Of a DNA stretch of 64,000 nt, positions 43,401 to 53,327 are shown piece after piece. The stretch comes from Spongorhabdus nitratireducens (lineage in GTDB: Bacteria; Pseudomonadota; Gammaproteobacteria; Pseudomonadales; Endozoicomonadaceae): NCBI GenBank assembly GCA_947387575.1, contig CANDOC010000004.1:62001-126000 (forward strand), in the 5' to 3' direction. The notes below the pieces were generated by a model that was not told the origin of the DNA, searched no databases, and worked only from the letters and a program-made list of their open reading frames with translations. How positions within the stretch are numbered: the stretch's first letter is position 1; every line of letters starts with the position of its first letter. Made by a program: the position numbers and the translations under genes.

Positions 43401-44348
43401 TCAGTGCTCATGATCGTCTGGTTTTTCAGCAGACGCAGTTACAGTATCAGCCACTGTTACAGGGATGCTCTTGCTGCTCTGATACCCCCATCTTAACAAC
43501 TTGCGACTCTCATTGATCCGATCCGCCGCACTTTCTGTGCCCAGAACAATGGCGATCAGTCTTCTACCGTCCTTTATTGCCGAGGATGCCAGACTGTAGC
43601 CAGCACCATTGGTATAGCCGGTTTTTATACCATCCACCTTGAGTTCCTTATCCCATAGCAAACTGTTGCGGGTTAACTGGGATATATTGTTCCAGCTGAA
43701 ATGCCTTTGACTGTGATGCTTGTACTGGTCAGGTAAATCGTGAATCAATTTACTGCAGAGCAGTGCCAGATCCCGTGCTGTTGTGTATTGGGCAGGATCA
43801 TCCAGTCCGTGAGGGTTGACATAGTGAGTGTCAGTCATGCCCAGTTGTACGGCATACCCATTCATCAGTTTGACAAAGTCAGCACAGCTGCCGGATATAT
43901 GTTCTGCGATGGCAGTTGCAGCATCGTTTCCAGAGACGGTAATCATGCCCTGATTGACCTGTTCCAGAGAGACTTTCTGCTCCGGTTCAAGAAACATTTT
44001 GGCACTGCCCGGCCACTTTTTGGCCCAGGCTCTCTGGCTGACCTTCACTGGATGTTTCGGGTGAACTTCACCGAGACGTATTTTGTCGCCCACAATATAG
44101 CTGGTCATTATTTTGGTTAGGCTGGCAGGTGGTAATCTAAGGTTCGGATTAAAGCTGGCCAGGGTTCTGCCAGTGGAATCATCGACAATAATCCAGGCTT
44201 TTGATTTCAGCTGCGGAACAGGCAGGTTAAGAATTTGTGCATTGACTTCGGAGAAAAAAAATAGAAAAACGGTAAAACAAAGCAGACGAAATGAGACCAC
44301 AGTAATTCTGAACATATTGATATGCAGATAAATCAGATTTGTAAACAT
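43401..44348 (-). CDS. D-alanyl-D-alanine carboxypeptidase (PBP5-type, short form)
   Basis: A 315-residue serine peptidase of the S11 family with a signal peptide (LLCFTVFLFFFSEVNA). The three active-site motifs are present: SLTK (nucleophile serine), SGND and KTGYT. It trims the terminal D-Ala of peptidoglycan in the periplasm. It is shorter than PBP5/6 (about 400 residues), lacking the C-terminal beta domain and the amphipathic membrane anchor. It ends in a His/Glu-rich tail, so it may be soluble, closer to PBP7-like enzymes. An ATG at 44315 would start right at the signal peptide. Confidence 0.88.
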   Translation of the reverse strand: MFTNLIYLHINMFRITVVSFRLLCFTVFLFFFSEVNAQILNLPVPQLKSKAWIIVDDSTGRTLASFNPNLRLPPASLTKIMTSYIVGDKIRLGEVHPKHPVKVSQRAWAKKWPGSAKMFLEPEQKVSLEQVNQGMITVSGNDAATAIAEHISGSCADFVKLMNGYAVQLGMTDTHYVNPHGLDDPAQYTTARDLALLCSKLIHDLPDQYKHHSQRHFSWNNISQLTRNSLLWDKELKVDGIKTGYTNGAGYSLASSAIKDGRRLIAIVLGTESAADRINESRKLLRWGYQSSKSIPVTVADTVTASAEKPDDHEH

Positions 44349-44350
44349 GC

Positions 44351-45340
44351 TTAACCGTCAAGCTTTTCTGTAACCTTCTTTATTACTTTGCTTTCATCTG
44401 TTGGTACCAAAATTCCGAGACTTCTTTCGAAATTTTCACTGCGTAAAGCATGTGTGGGTATGCCTTCTGCATTTATGGTAATCAGGTAGTGGTATTTTCT
44501 AAACGATATGTCCATTAAAGGTTCTAGAGCAGGTTCAGAGTAAAAACTGATCAGCGCGGGGCCCCTCGTACAGGGCTGAGCTCCAGTATAATGAATGGTG
44601 CTCTCGTCCGTATTATAAGTAGATACACAAAACAGTTCCTTCTCGTTTTCAAATGCAACGCCTTCCAAAAAGCATCCCCGAGCATCTACAGTGGCTGTCA
44701 TGGAGAGTGTTGGTTGATATGCCCCCTGGCTGCTTTCACTGCTTTGTATTTCCGACATTTCCAGCGATAGTCTATAAACACCTTTTTTGACGGCAATCAT
44801 TTTTCCCAGTTTGAAAAAAGGTGGAATGTGCATCTCTCGATCATTTACGCAGACCTTACACACGGGAAAAGAAGGAAGCCAGATATAATAGGGTTTTTCC
44901 AATTCCTGCAGGGACATCAAATCTGATATTCTGCATGAAGCCGGGTAAGATGATATTTTGCTCAGGCTGGTCTGAATATACGTTTCAATATTAATGATAT
45001 TTACTAAATGTTGATCAATGCTCATTACAGCGAATGTATCAACATGAGTTGATAGATACTGACCAAGCACTTTATAACAGTGAGTTCGACCAGTTGAATC
45101 GAATATGCGATGTTCAAATAGGGCCAGATTCTCCTTAACACAATTAGGAAAATGACCTGTTGAAGGGAAATGAGAGAGGGTATCTTCATTAGGTGGTTTT
45201 GTTATGCACGGTTCATCAACCATTAAAACGAAAATTTCATGGTTTGAAGCCAAAAGATATTTTTTTTGTGCTGCCGCATGTAATGAAAATAAAACACTAA
45301 TCGAAAATAAAATACACAAACGGCACCGAGTAGTTTTCAT
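44351..45340 (-). CDS. Orphan exported protein
   Basis: A 329-residue protein starting at MKTTRCRLCILFSIS, a signal peptide with a likely cut after HAAAQ. I do not recognise any domain. The mature part has many cysteines (CKVCVND and others), which suggests disulfides. The gene is AT-rich, has a poor ribosome site (an alternative ATG lies at 45370) and ends only two bases before the carboxypeptidase gene starts, so the two may be co-transcribed. Its resemblance in style to the other orphan exported genes here (5759, 27708, 32044) is notable. Confidence 0.6.
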   Translation of the reverse strand: MKTTRCRLCILFSISVLFSLHAAAQKKYLLASNHEIFVLMVDEPCITKPPNEDTLSHFPSTGHFPNCVKENLALFEHRIFDSTGRTHCYKVLGQYLSTHVDTFAVMSIDQHLVNIINIETYIQTSLSKISSYPASCRISDLMSLQELEKPYYIWLPSFPVCKVCVNDREMHIPPFFKLGKMIAVKKGVYRLSLEMSEIQSSESSQGAYQPTLSMTATVDARGCFLEGVAFENEKELFCVSTYNTDESTIHYTGAQPCTRGPALISFYSEPALEPLMDISFRKYHYLITINAEGIPTHALRSENFERSLGILVPTDESKVIKKVTEKLDG

Positions 45341-45602
45341 TTGAAATTGATACAAAACATGTCTGTCCACAATAAAGATAATTTATTGTTTGATGGGTAA
45401 CTATGATTATAGTCAGCATATTTATTTTGTTATTGGCTCTTTTATTTAGTGATGACTATTTATTAAAACTAGCATCCAGAAGGAGTGAACTATCTTTTTT
45501 CGTCCCTCTTGAAATGAATTAAAAAGCAACATCTGATCAGGCTCTGCCAAAAATTTTGGGGCGGTGATCTTTACTGGTGGCAAGGTGCTGGATGTTTATA
45601 GT

Positions 45603-45642
45603 ATGTGCAGTCCCGGCTCAGATAATGACCGGGACTGCACAT
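45603..45642 (-). terminator. Strong hairpin after udp
   Basis: A 14-bp perfect stem (ATGTGCAGTCCCGG/CCGGGACTGCACAT) with a 12-base loop lies immediately past the udp stop codon. A T-rich tail is weak on the minus strand. Confidence 0.6.
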
Positions 45643-45645
45643 CTA

Positions 45646-46404
45646 TCAGGACAACAAGATTTTGGCAGCATCCACCACAATATTAATGGCGTGGGATTCA
45701 GTGTTGGCCATCAGCTCTTCGTTGGGGATTTCCTGCTGGGTGCGGTTGACGATAACGCCGGCAACACAGCCAGATTTGAGACCCAGTGCCGCACACATGG
45801 TCAGCAGGGTGGCGGATTCCATCTCGTAGTTCAGCACGCCCAGTTGCTGCCACTCTTCCATGGATCCCTGGTACTTGCGAATGACGTGACCACGCAGGGT
45901 GTCATAACGTTCCTGACCCGGGTAGAAGGTATCGGAAGAAGCGGTGATACCGGTGCGGTATTCAACACCACGCTGCTGTACTGCAGAAACCAGTGCCTGG
46001 GTGCAGTTGAAGTCAGCTACAGCCGGGTATTCCAGCGGCGCGAAGTGCTGGCTGGCACCGTCCAGACGCACGGAACCGGTGGTAACGATGACACTGCCAA
46101 CGTTGATGTCGTTCTGGATGGCACCGGTGGTACCGACACGCAGGAAGGTACGAATACCCAGCTGGGCCAGTTCTTCAACGGCGATAGAAGTGGACGGACC
46201 ACCGATACCGGTAGAGCAGACGATAACCGCCTTGTCACCGATGTAGGCGCGCCAGATCGTGTACTCACGCTGGCTGCACAGGAATTCTGCACGATCCATC
46301 AGCTTGGCAATACGCTCAACGCGTTCCGGTGCGCCCGGTACGATTGCCAGTTCTGCTCCCTGAAGATCAGCTTTTACCAGTCCAAGGTGAAAAACATCAG
46401 ACAT
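45646..46404 (-). CDS. udp: Uridine phosphorylase
   Basis: A 252-residue enzyme that splits uridine with phosphate to uracil and ribose-1-phosphate. The phosphate- and nucleoside-binding segments are intact: [13 protein letters not shown] at the start, [27 protein letters not shown] and [12 protein letters not shown] (the glutamates that bind ribose). The ATG at 46404 has AAGGAG nine bases upstream; the 13 residues before it in the open frame are not part of the family. The gene stands alone and ends in a strong hairpin. Confidence 0.95.
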   Translation of the reverse strand: MSDVFHLGLVKADLQGAELAIVPGAPERVERIAKLMDRAEFLCSQREYTIWRAYIGDKAVIVCSTGIGGPSTSIAVEELAQLGIRTFLRVGTTGAIQNDINVGSVIVTTGSVRLDGASQHFAPLEYPAVADFNCTQALVSAVQQRGVEYRTGITASSDTFYPGQERYDTLRGHVIRKYQGSMEEWQQLGVLNYEMESATLLTMCAALGLKSGCVAGVIVNRTQQEIPNEELMANTESHAINIVVDAAKILLS

Positions 46405-46646
46405 GGAGTGCTCCTTAAGTCTTTGCTGACGCATGAAAAGCAATTAATACTAAGGTATAAACTGCGCCCTGCGGAAAGAACTTTTGTGACCCGCGACAAT
46501 GAAAACCGCTTTTCGAGGCCGCTCTGCTACCGGGTTTCCACATAAATGTATGCATCAGTAACAGGGTCCGGAGGCAGACCACTATTACTGTGACTGAAAA
46601 GACTTTAGCAGTTTCTGGACATCTGTAGCGTTCTCTCTGCCTCCTT

Positions 46647-47546
46647 TTACAGAGAAAGAAAGAACAACATCAGCACTGGCACCAGAAAACTGAGTATAAA
46701 ACCACTGACAATGGCCAGCGGTACACAGTGAATACCACCACTGTTCTGTATCACTGGAAGGGTAAAGTCCAGTGCGGTCGCACCACCATATCCCACGGCG
46801 GTGCAGGGGTAACGTCGTATAATAAGCGGAATCAGAATAACCGCCGCCAGTTCCCGCAGCATATCATTCAGAAACGCAGTACCACCAAATACCGGCCCCA
46901 GCGCATCGCCCATCAAAATGCCTGCCAGCGAATACCAGCCAAAACCGGAAGCCATGGCCAGCCCCTGGTTAATCGGTAAATCCAGAATCCAGGCCGCTAT
47001 CATGCCGCCCGGCAGTGAACTGATAACGATCAGGCCGGCAATACACATGCCCTGTTTATTCAGCAGAATCTGTTTCAGTTGCATACCGCTGTTACGTAAC
47101 TGAATACCGATCAATAGCAGTAAAACCAGCAGCATAAACTCGGAGATCTTATCGACCAGCTTGGCCGGAGTGCCCAGCAGGTAACCCACAATAAAGCCGG
47201 CAACAACGGCACCTACCAGTTTGAGTGATTCCAGCATCATCTCGAATACCGGGATCTTTTTATGATCGGTGTGGGTGGTGATCGGCATCAGCTTGTCCAG
47301 AATCGGTACGGTGGCCAGATTCAGCAGGGTGATACAGCCAAAAAAGGTCAGGGTGTAGAGCATAATCTGTGACAGGTTTTCCCCCAGATTATCCAGCCCG
47401 GCCAGACTCATTCCCATCAATGCCAGAATAATAAACACCAGTTTGCCCAGTGCGGCATTAATGCGATGAATCAATGATGTGTTCTTGAGAACAATAAGGT
47501 AACCAATGATCAGAGGCAGAAAGATCAACAGCATGCCGGAGTACAT
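46647..47546 (-). CDS. lysO: LysO-family lysine exporter
   Basis: A 299-residue inner-membrane protein of the DUF340 / LysO (YbjE) family with about eight helices. The diagnostic segment is intact: GFGWYSLAGILMGDALGP with FGGTAFLNDMLRELAAV, followed by GYGGATALDFTLPVIQ with an acidic residue. In E. coli LysO exports lysine and thialysine. It lies on the same strand as, and about 70 bases after, the patatin gene; a shared transcript is possible but not shown. Confidence 0.88.
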   Translation of the reverse strand: MYSGMLLIFLPLIIGYLIVLKNTSLIHRINAALGKLVFIILALMGMSLAGLDNLGENLSQIMLYTLTFFGCITLLNLATVPILDKLMPITTHTDHKKIPVFEMMLESLKLVGAVVAGFIVGYLLGTPAKLVDKISEFMLLVLLLLIGIQLRNSGMQLKQILLNKQGMCIAGLIVISSLPGGMIAAWILDLPINQGLAMASGFGWYSLAGILMGDALGPVFGGTAFLNDMLRELAAVILIPLIIRRYPCTAVGYGGATALDFTLPVIQNSGGIHCVPLAIVSGFILSFLVPVLMLFFLSL

Positions 47547-47613
47547 CAGTTTGTCCTGTTACAGCTTTGAAAGGGAAGAATCAGACACCAGCTTAGAACC
47601 GGCGTTATTAATT

Positions 47614-48690
47614 TCAGCGAATGGGTCTTACCATGGTTTTTATCCTGCCGCTGGTGCAGGCTTCAAGAAACGCATCACCCAGCTGGTGGCCATTCTGAAT
47701 GACCTTGTTCCAGTTGCGCATTCGGGTAGCATCATCGCCCTGGAAACGGTCGAAGTCTTTCCGGTCCGGAATCCGCCTTTCCGGCATTCGGTTAACAAAG
47801 GCCGGTGAAGGTGATACCAGTAACACATTATCCAGCTGCTTCGGGGTGGCCTTGCGGGATTTGAAAAACTTGTCGAACCAGCCCGGTACCAGGTGAGAGT
47901 AAAAGTGCGGATATAGAATAATCTTGCTGTCATCCTGACGCCAGAAATTACCCGGAATCGGGTGATAATCCAGCACGCCGCCATCCCGGTAAGTACCGCG
48001 AGGTGCTGATTTGATATTTCTGACCCCGGGCAGAACGTAGGGAATCGAGCCGGAAGCGGTCAACGCTTGGGATAGATTTTCCATCCCGAGCGGAACCTGT
48101 CGGGTGCGGTAACCATCCTGCACATCCAGCGGGCAACGACTGCGGGGATCGTGAAAGATAACCCGATCCATTACATTATGCAGTGCCTGACGGCCACCGA
48201 TATTTTTTACCGCGGCTTTGGCCATTGCCAGCATCAGCGTGGGTGACAAATCCAGCGACAACAGTCCTTTACTGCGTACGGTGCCGCAGTGAAAACGAAG
48301 TGATGGATTGGCCAGAATTTCCTGCCGCCGGTGCTGGGGCAGAAAAGCTTCCAGAATCCGGGTGCACTGTCTGGCGACATCATGCCGGGTGGATTTGGGG
48401 CCGTAAGTCTGTTCGATATAAGCCTGTGCCAGCTGATCCATGGCTTCGCCGGGATTATTGGTAGCCGCTGCAGCCAGTTTCCAGGCGCCGATCGAGGTGC
48501 CAAACAAATGCACCGGCTGTTCCAGGTCGGTCAACCAGTGTTGAAAGATGGCTTTATCCAGACCATGAATAGCCAGCCACTTGGCCGCTCCGGAAGCCCC
48601 GAATACGGCACTGATATCTGTCGGCGACAGCCCCTCCTGCTTGATTCGACGGTAGGCGGAAGGGCCTGCCAGAAATAACAACTCAGACAT
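47614..48690 (-). CDS. Patatin-like phospholipase family protein
   Basis: A 358-residue protein with the patatin dyad motifs: the nucleophile elbow GTSIGAWK (Ser near residue 67) and the aspartate motif YRDGGVLDYHP near residue 235. The glycine-rich oxyanion loop is represented by FGASGAAKW. It lacks a signal peptide. The family splits acyl chains from lipids; neither substrate nor regulation is known. It differs from the RssA protein at the left end of the window by length and sequence, so it is a separate subfamily. A small MITE lies 74 bases upstream. Confidence 0.85.
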   Translation of the reverse strand: MSELLFLAGPSAYRRIKQEGLSPTDISAVFGASGAAKWLAIHGLDKAIFQHWLTDLEQPVHLFGTSIGAWKLAAAATNNPGEAMDQLAQAYIEQTYGPKSTRHDVARQCTRILEAFLPQHRRQEILANPSLRFHCGTVRSKGLLSLDLSPTLMLAMAKAAVKNIGGRQALHNVMDRVIFHDPRSRCPLDVQDGYRTRQVPLGMENLSQALTASGSIPYVLPGVRNIKSAPRGTYRDGGVLDYHPIPGNFWRQDDSKIILYPHFYSHLVPGWFDKFFKSRKATPKQLDNVLLVSPSPAFVNRMPERRIPDRKDFDRFQGDDATRMRNWNKVIQNGHQLGDAFLEACTSGRIKTMVRPIR

Positions 48691-48764
48691 ATAGCTCTTT
48701 GAATATCCTTTTTCTGCGGGACAGCTTTTTCAGAGATAAACTGCTTTGGATAGCTATCCGCTTA

Positions 48765-48924
48765 GAGTCTGTTCATGATCTTTCGTGGATAGCGAAAATA
48801 TTGAGAAAAAACTCAGGTGCTTCGATTTTTCGAGGCGCATAGTGGTGCTATGTAACAAGGAAAAGCGGAGCACCTGAGTTTTTTATCGGAATTTGCAGCC
48901 CACGACAAGATTGTGAACAGGCTC
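48765..48924. mobile_element. 160-bp MITE-like element with TTA target duplication
   Basis: The ends GAGTCTGTTCATGATC (48765 on) and GATTGTGAACAGGCTC (to 48924) are imperfect inverted repeats of about 25 bp. TTA directly repeats at both sides (48762-48764 and 48925-48927). Inside is a 16-bp perfect pair (48806-48821 with 48869-48884, core ACTCAGGTGCT). It has no coding capacity. A three-base TNA duplication with such ends is typical of IS5-family (IS1031 group) derivatives, so a full-length helper may exist elsewhere in the genome. Confidence 0.75.
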
Positions 48925-48937
48925 TTAAATCAGCAAA

Positions 48938-49540
48938 CTAGCCGATTGTAATATGTCCGGGCCGTTCGGCGATACGGTTTAGCCACGCGCAAACCAGTGG
49001 GTAACCGCTCAGGTCAAACCCGCCTTCATGGGCTACATGGGTATAGGCGTACAAAGCAATATCGGCGATGGTCATGGTATTGCCGGAAATAAACGAGGTT
49101 TTTTCCAACTGCTGTTCCATTACCTGCAGCGCTTTGTAACCACCCTGCTGTTTACTAACGTACTCTTCCCGTCGTTCATCCGGCAGGCCAAGATACTTCT
49201 CAATAAAGCGGGCCACGGCAATACAGGGCTCATGGCTGTATTGTTCGAAGAACATCCACTGTAATACGGTTGCGCGCTGCAGCCGATCTTCCGGCAACCA
49301 GGGTGAGCCTTCGGCCAGGTAGTACAGAATTGCATTGGATTCAGACAGGTAAGTACCGTCAGGAAGTTCCAGCAGGGGGATTTTGCCGGCAGGGTTCATC
49401 TGTAGAAATTCAGCTGTTTGAGTATCACCTGCCAGAATATCAACTGGCATCCACTCATAATCCAGCCCTAGGTGCTCCAGCAGCAATTTCACTTTATAAC
49501 AATTGCCAGACTGGAGATCGCCATATACACGATACGTCAT
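48938..49540 (-). CDS. Glutathione S-transferase family protein
   Basis: A 200-residue transferase with an N-terminal thioredoxin-like domain (YGDLQSGNCYKVKLLLEHL, AGKIPLLELPDG, SESNAILYYLAEG; the SES residues bind the glutathione gamma-glutamyl group) and an all-helical C-terminal domain. It would conjugate or reduce electrophilic compounds with glutathione in the cytoplasm. The ATG at 49540 gives the family start; the open frame upstream of it is not conserved. Monocistronic, with a MITE just after its stop codon. Confidence 0.88.
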   Translation of the reverse strand: MTYRVYGDLQSGNCYKVKLLLEHLGLDYEWMPVDILAGDTQTAEFLQMNPAGKIPLLELPDGTYLSESNAILYYLAEGSPWLPEDRLQRATVLQWMFFEQYSHEPCIAVARFIEKYLGLPDERREEYVSKQQGGYKALQVMEQQLEKTSFISGNTMTIADIALYAYTHVAHEGGFDLSGYPLVCAWLNRIAERPGHITIG

Positions 49541-49681
49541 GGTTCCAACTTTATTGTTATTGGTTTGGGCGCAATGTAACACAAAGGAGCGGATCCGGCA
49601 CTTGGCTTGATCTCTGGATGCCTGCTTAACTTACAGATTGCCAGTCATTTGAACTGCAAATCATCCGGGCAGGTTGGATAA

Positions 49682-51043
49682 ATGATGCAAGCTTTCATGG
49701 CAGGATTGGTTATGGCGGTTATTTCTGTTGTGGCTGGCGCAAAAAGTTATGATGTTGTCGTAGTGGGTGGTGGACCGATAGGTTTGCTGACAGCCCGACT
49801 GCTGGATGGTCTCGAGTTTATTCACAACCAAACTGAATGTGACAATTCCCTGCATCATCATCTCGGACATCAATCTCCAATCATAAAGTTGCCTTTATCC
49901 GACGGGGTTGAAGCGCGGGGTGAAACCAAAGCTGCCAAGTACTTCGCCTCTTTCCTTTTTACGCTGACCGGTGATCCGGTTAACTGCCTTGACTGGAATG
50001 AAACAAAATCTGATATTGACTGGATGCTGGTTAGTAGCAGTCAACCGGGTGGAAGCTGGAATAAATACAGTGCAGAACAGTGTACTGTCAGCCCTTTTCA
50101 ATGGATGGGATTACCGGACTTTCCGATAGCAGATCATGTAAGCGCAGAGTGCCTTGGTGATGGTCCACTCGGCCGTAAAAAAATAACTGCAGCAGACTTG
50201 TGTAAATACTATGAACATTACAGTAAAAGTCGGTTGCCCCAACAACGACTACGTTTCGGACACACTATAACCAAAGCCTGTTATTTAAAGAATATGTGGC
50301 ACCTCGAGATTAAAGAGGATGATGGTACTACCTATTCAATCAGAACCCGTTTCCTTGTACTTGCTTGCGGTAATCAATTTGAGAAGCGGCTCAATATACC
50401 GGGGGAAAATCATACCTGTGTATCGCACTCCGCTACTTCAGCCCGAAAAGCTTTAAGCAAGCTGCCTCCCTTTTCAAGAGTTCTGGTTACCGGGCGAGGA
50501 ATGTCTGCGGCAGAAATTATCGCTGAAGCATGGAAGCAGAAATTGCATGTCACCCATGTAATTTCTGAAAAGCATAACGGGGCAACTGCATCATCATCTG
50601 AGATTCTGAAAACTATAACCAAATCAGAGCACGAGTATCCGAAGCAGGCGAAAGTATCCCACGCAGTTTTCGGTGAAGCGACCAGCACATACAATTATGT
50701 GCGACATAAAGGCTGGAAGCTGACAGAAATAAAAGAACAGGTTGCCACTATTCAGGCTGAATCAGGTTCCGCTACGTTAACTCAGCATTTTGATCATATT
50801 GCCATCCTGATTGGCAGTGAACCCGATATGTCATGGCTCACGCTTAATGGGCACCCACTGACTGATTTGAAGTCTTTTTGCCCCGAAACAATGGAGTTAT
50901 TTGTTGTCGATTCGCAAGAAGAGAGGAATCTTTTTATTGCGGGCTCATTAACCGGAGAGCGTTTGCAATATAGTTGCTATGGTCATGCGGCCTGTGCAGT
51001 CCATCAGATCAAGGCACGGCTTGCAGCAACAGGAGAGAAATAG
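49682..51043 (+). CDS. FAD-dependent oxidoreductase (flavin monooxygenase / OSGIN-like)
   Basis: A 453-residue flavoprotein. The dinucleotide-binding motif VVVGGGPIGLLTARLL is at residues about 24-39; further segments include SSSQPGGSW, FLVLACGNQ and a second nucleotide-binding turn VLVTGRGMSAAEI. This two-nucleotide layout fits the flavin-containing monooxygenase group, perhaps nearest the OSGIN-like branch. The N-terminus (MMQAFMAGLVMAVISVVAGA) is hydrophobic and could be a membrane anchor or signal, which is uncommon. An alternative start closer to KSYDVVVVG cannot be excluded. Substrate unknown; a terminator shared with metG follows. Confidence 0.75.
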   Translation: MMQAFMAGLVMAVISVVAGAKSYDVVVVGGGPIGLLTARLLDGLEFIHNQTECDNSLHHHLGHQSPIIKLPLSDGVEARGETKAAKYFASFLFTLTGDPVNCLDWNETKSDIDWMLVSSSQPGGSWNKYSAEQCTVSPFQWMGLPDFPIADHVSAECLGDGPLGRKKITAADLCKYYEHYSKSRLPQQRLRFGHTITKACYLKNMWHLEIKEDDGTTYSIRTRFLVLACGNQFEKRLNIPGENHTCVSHSATSARKALSKLPPFSRVLVTGRGMSAAEIIAEAWKQKLHVTHVISEKHNGATASSSEILKTITKSEHEYPKQAKVSHAVFGEATSTYNYVRHKGWKLTEIKEQVATIQAESGSATLTQHFDHIAILIGSEPDMSWLTLNGHPLTDLKSFCPETMELFVVDSQEERNLFIAGSLTGERLQYSCYGHAACAVHQIKARLAATGEK

Positions 51044-51067
51044 TTTTGGGGTTTTGAAGCAGCATAA

Positions 51068-51101
51068 AAAATACAGCCCGGATAATACCGGGCTGTATTT
51101 T
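51068..51101. terminator. Bidirectional terminator between the flavoprotein gene and metG
   Basis: A 14-bp perfect stem (AAAATACAGCCCGG/CCGGGCTGTATTTT) with a six-base loop lies between two convergent genes, with A/T tracts on both sides. Confidence 0.88.
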
Positions 51102-51112
51102 CAGGATGTGAA

Positions 51113-53152
51113 TTACATCACCCGCATACCCGGCTCAGCGCCGTCATGAGGTTCCAGAATCCACAGGTCTTCACCGCCCGGTCCGGCAGCCAGTACCATG
51201 CCTTCGCTCATGCCGAATTTCATCTTGCGCGGCTTGAGGTTGGCGACCATGACCGTATGTTTACCGATCAGGGCTTCCGGTGCATAGGCAGACTTGATGC
51301 CAGCAAAGACATTGCGGGTCTGGCCGCCACCGATATCCAGCGTCAGGCGCAGCAGCTTGGCAGCACCTTCAACGTGTTCGGCATTGGCGATTTTGGCAAT
51401 CCGCAGATCGACCTTGGCGAAGTCATCAAAGGTGATTTCGTCGGCAATCGGCTCTTTGGTCAGCCAGCTTTCTTCGGCGGGTTGTTGCTGTTTCATGGCT
51501 TCCAGTACCTGTTTGCTGGCTTCGATCATGGCAGCAACCTTGTCGGCTTCAACCCGGGTCATCAGCGGCTTGAACTTGTTGACTTCGTGGTTGGTCAGCA
51601 GGGACTGGTTGTCGGCCCAGGTCAGCGGTTCAACCTTGAGGAAGGCTTCAGCTTTTTCTGCCATCGCCGGCAGTACCGGCTTGAGGTAAACCATCAGCAG
51701 ACGGAACAGGTTGATACCGGCGCTGCAGATATCGTGCAGTTCCTGGTCCTTGCCTTCTTCCTTGGCAACAACCCATGGCTTCACTTCATCAATCCAGGCA
51801 TTGGCCTTGTCAGCCAGCGCCATGATCTCACGCATAGCCTTGCCGAACTCACGGTTTTCGTAGTATTCGGCAATGGTGTCACCGGCGGCCTGGAAGGTGG
51901 CCGTCAGTTCCGGAATCATGTTGTTGGACGACAGCTTGCTGTCAAACCGTTTCTTGATAAAGCCGGCGCAACGACTGCCAATGTTAACAACCTTGCCGAC
52001 CAGATCGGAGTTAACCCGCTGGATAAAGTCTTCGGTGTTCAGGTCCAGGTCATCAACCCGGCTGGACAGCTTGGCAGCGTAGTAATAACGCAGGTATTCC
52101 GGATCCAGATGATCCAGGTAGGTACGGGCAGTAATAAAGGTGCCACGGGACTTGGACATCTTCTCGCCGTTAACGGTCAGGTAACCGTGAACGCTGACGC
52201 TGGTCGGGGTGCGGTAGTTGGCGCCGGTCAGCATGGCCGGCCAGAACAGGCAGTGGAAGTTCACGATATCTTTACCGATAAAGTGGTGCACTTCACAGTC
52301 GCTGTCAGCTTTCCAGTACTCGTCGAAGTTCAGGTCGTCACGACGGTCACACAGGTTCTTGAACGCAGCCATGTAGCCAATTGGGGCGTCCAGCCAAACG
52401 TAGAAGTACTTGCCCGGTGCATCCGGAATTTCGAAACCGAAGTAAGGTGCGTCGCGGGAGATATCCCAGTCCTGCAGACCGGTATCCAGCCATTCGGCCA
52501 GTTTGTTGGCGGTTTCTTCACGAATGGTGCCGCTGCGGGTCCAGTCACGCAGAAACTCTTCAAAGTCGGTCAGCTTGAAGAAGTAGTGCTCGGACTCTTT
52601 CTCAACCGGAGTCGCGCCGGAGATAGCAGAGCGCGGGTTTTTCAGATCGGTCGGGGAGTAGGTGGCACTGCACACTTCGCAATTATCACCGTACTGGTCT
52701 TCAGCGCCACACTTGGGGCAGGTGCCCTTGATGTAACGGTCGGCCAGGAACATCTGCTTTTCCGGGTCAAAGGCCTGGGTGATGCTGCGGGTGGCAATAT
52801 GGCCCTTGTCGCGCAGTGCCTTGTAGATGGCCTGGGACAGCTCCCGGTTCTCTTCGGAGTGGGTGGAGTGGTAGTTATCAAAAGTGATATGGAAGTCACC
52901 GAAGTCACGAATCCGCTCCTTGTTAATCAGGGCAACGGATTCTTCCGGCGTCATGCCCTGCTTCTCGGCATGCAGGCTGATGGCGGTGCCGTGGGCATCA
53001 TCTGCACACACGTAGGTACAGGTGTGGCCGCGCAGCTTCTGGAAGCGGGACCAGATATCGGTCTGGATGTATTCCACCAGGTGGCCCATATGCAGAGGCC
53101 CGTTGGCATAGGGCAGGGCGCTGGTGACAAGAATCTTGCGTTGATCAACCAT
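51113..53152 (-). CDS. metG: Methionyl-tRNA synthetase
   Basis: A 679-residue class I aminoacyl-tRNA synthetase of the long (MetRS1) form. The HIGH motif is HMGH at residues about 21-24, the zinc knuckle [17 protein letters not shown] is complete, the KMSKS motif is exact, and a C-terminal EMAP/Trbp111-type tRNA-binding domain follows ([17 protein letters not shown]). It charges initiator and elongator tRNA-Met. It is divergent from the DnaT-like gene; the 682-bp region between contains a 268-bp MITE. Confidence 0.97.
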   Translation of the reverse strand: MVDQRKILVTSALPYANGPLHMGHLVEYIQTDIWSRFQKLRGHTCTYVCADDAHGTAISLHAEKQGMTPEESVALINKERIRDFGDFHITFDNYHSTHSEENRELSQAIYKALRDKGHIATRSITQAFDPEKQMFLADRYIKGTCPKCGAEDQYGDNCEVCSATYSPTDLKNPRSAISGATPVEKESEHYFFKLTDFEEFLRDWTRSGTIREETANKLAEWLDTGLQDWDISRDAPYFGFEIPDAPGKYFYVWLDAPIGYMAAFKNLCDRRDDLNFDEYWKADSDCEVHHFIGKDIVNFHCLFWPAMLTGANYRTPTSVSVHGYLTVNGEKMSKSRGTFITARTYLDHLDPEYLRYYYAAKLSSRVDDLDLNTEDFIQRVNSDLVGKVVNIGSRCAGFIKKRFDSKLSSNNMIPELTATFQAAGDTIAEYYENREFGKAMREIMALADKANAWIDEVKPWVVAKEEGKDQELHDICSAGINLFRLLMVYLKPVLPAMAEKAEAFLKVEPLTWADNQSLLTNHEVNKFKPLMTRVEADKVAAMIEASKQVLEAMKQQQPAEESWLTKEPIADEITFDDFAKVDLRIAKIANAEHVEGAAKLLRLTLDIGGGQTRNVFAGIKSAYAPEALIGKHTVMVANLKPRKMKFGMSEGMVLAAGPGGEDLWILEPHDGAEPGMRVM

Positions 53153-53327
53153 TTATAAGGAAATCCGTCGAAAGGTTACGGCCGGTGATGCGGTCAAACC
53201 GGAAATTATATCGATTATAGAAGGCTTGACCACTATGGAATCCCCATAGTTTGCGGTCAGCGATCAGGTTTGGCAGAAATAAGTGCCGAAAGTGTCATTA
53301 TTTTGACGGTAATGGCGACTCGTCATT

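Noticed and set aside
51146-53158. 670-codon open frame on the plus strand opposite metG
   Set aside because: It mirrors metG codon by codon, has no family resemblance and no ribosome site; it results from the codon bias of the real gene.
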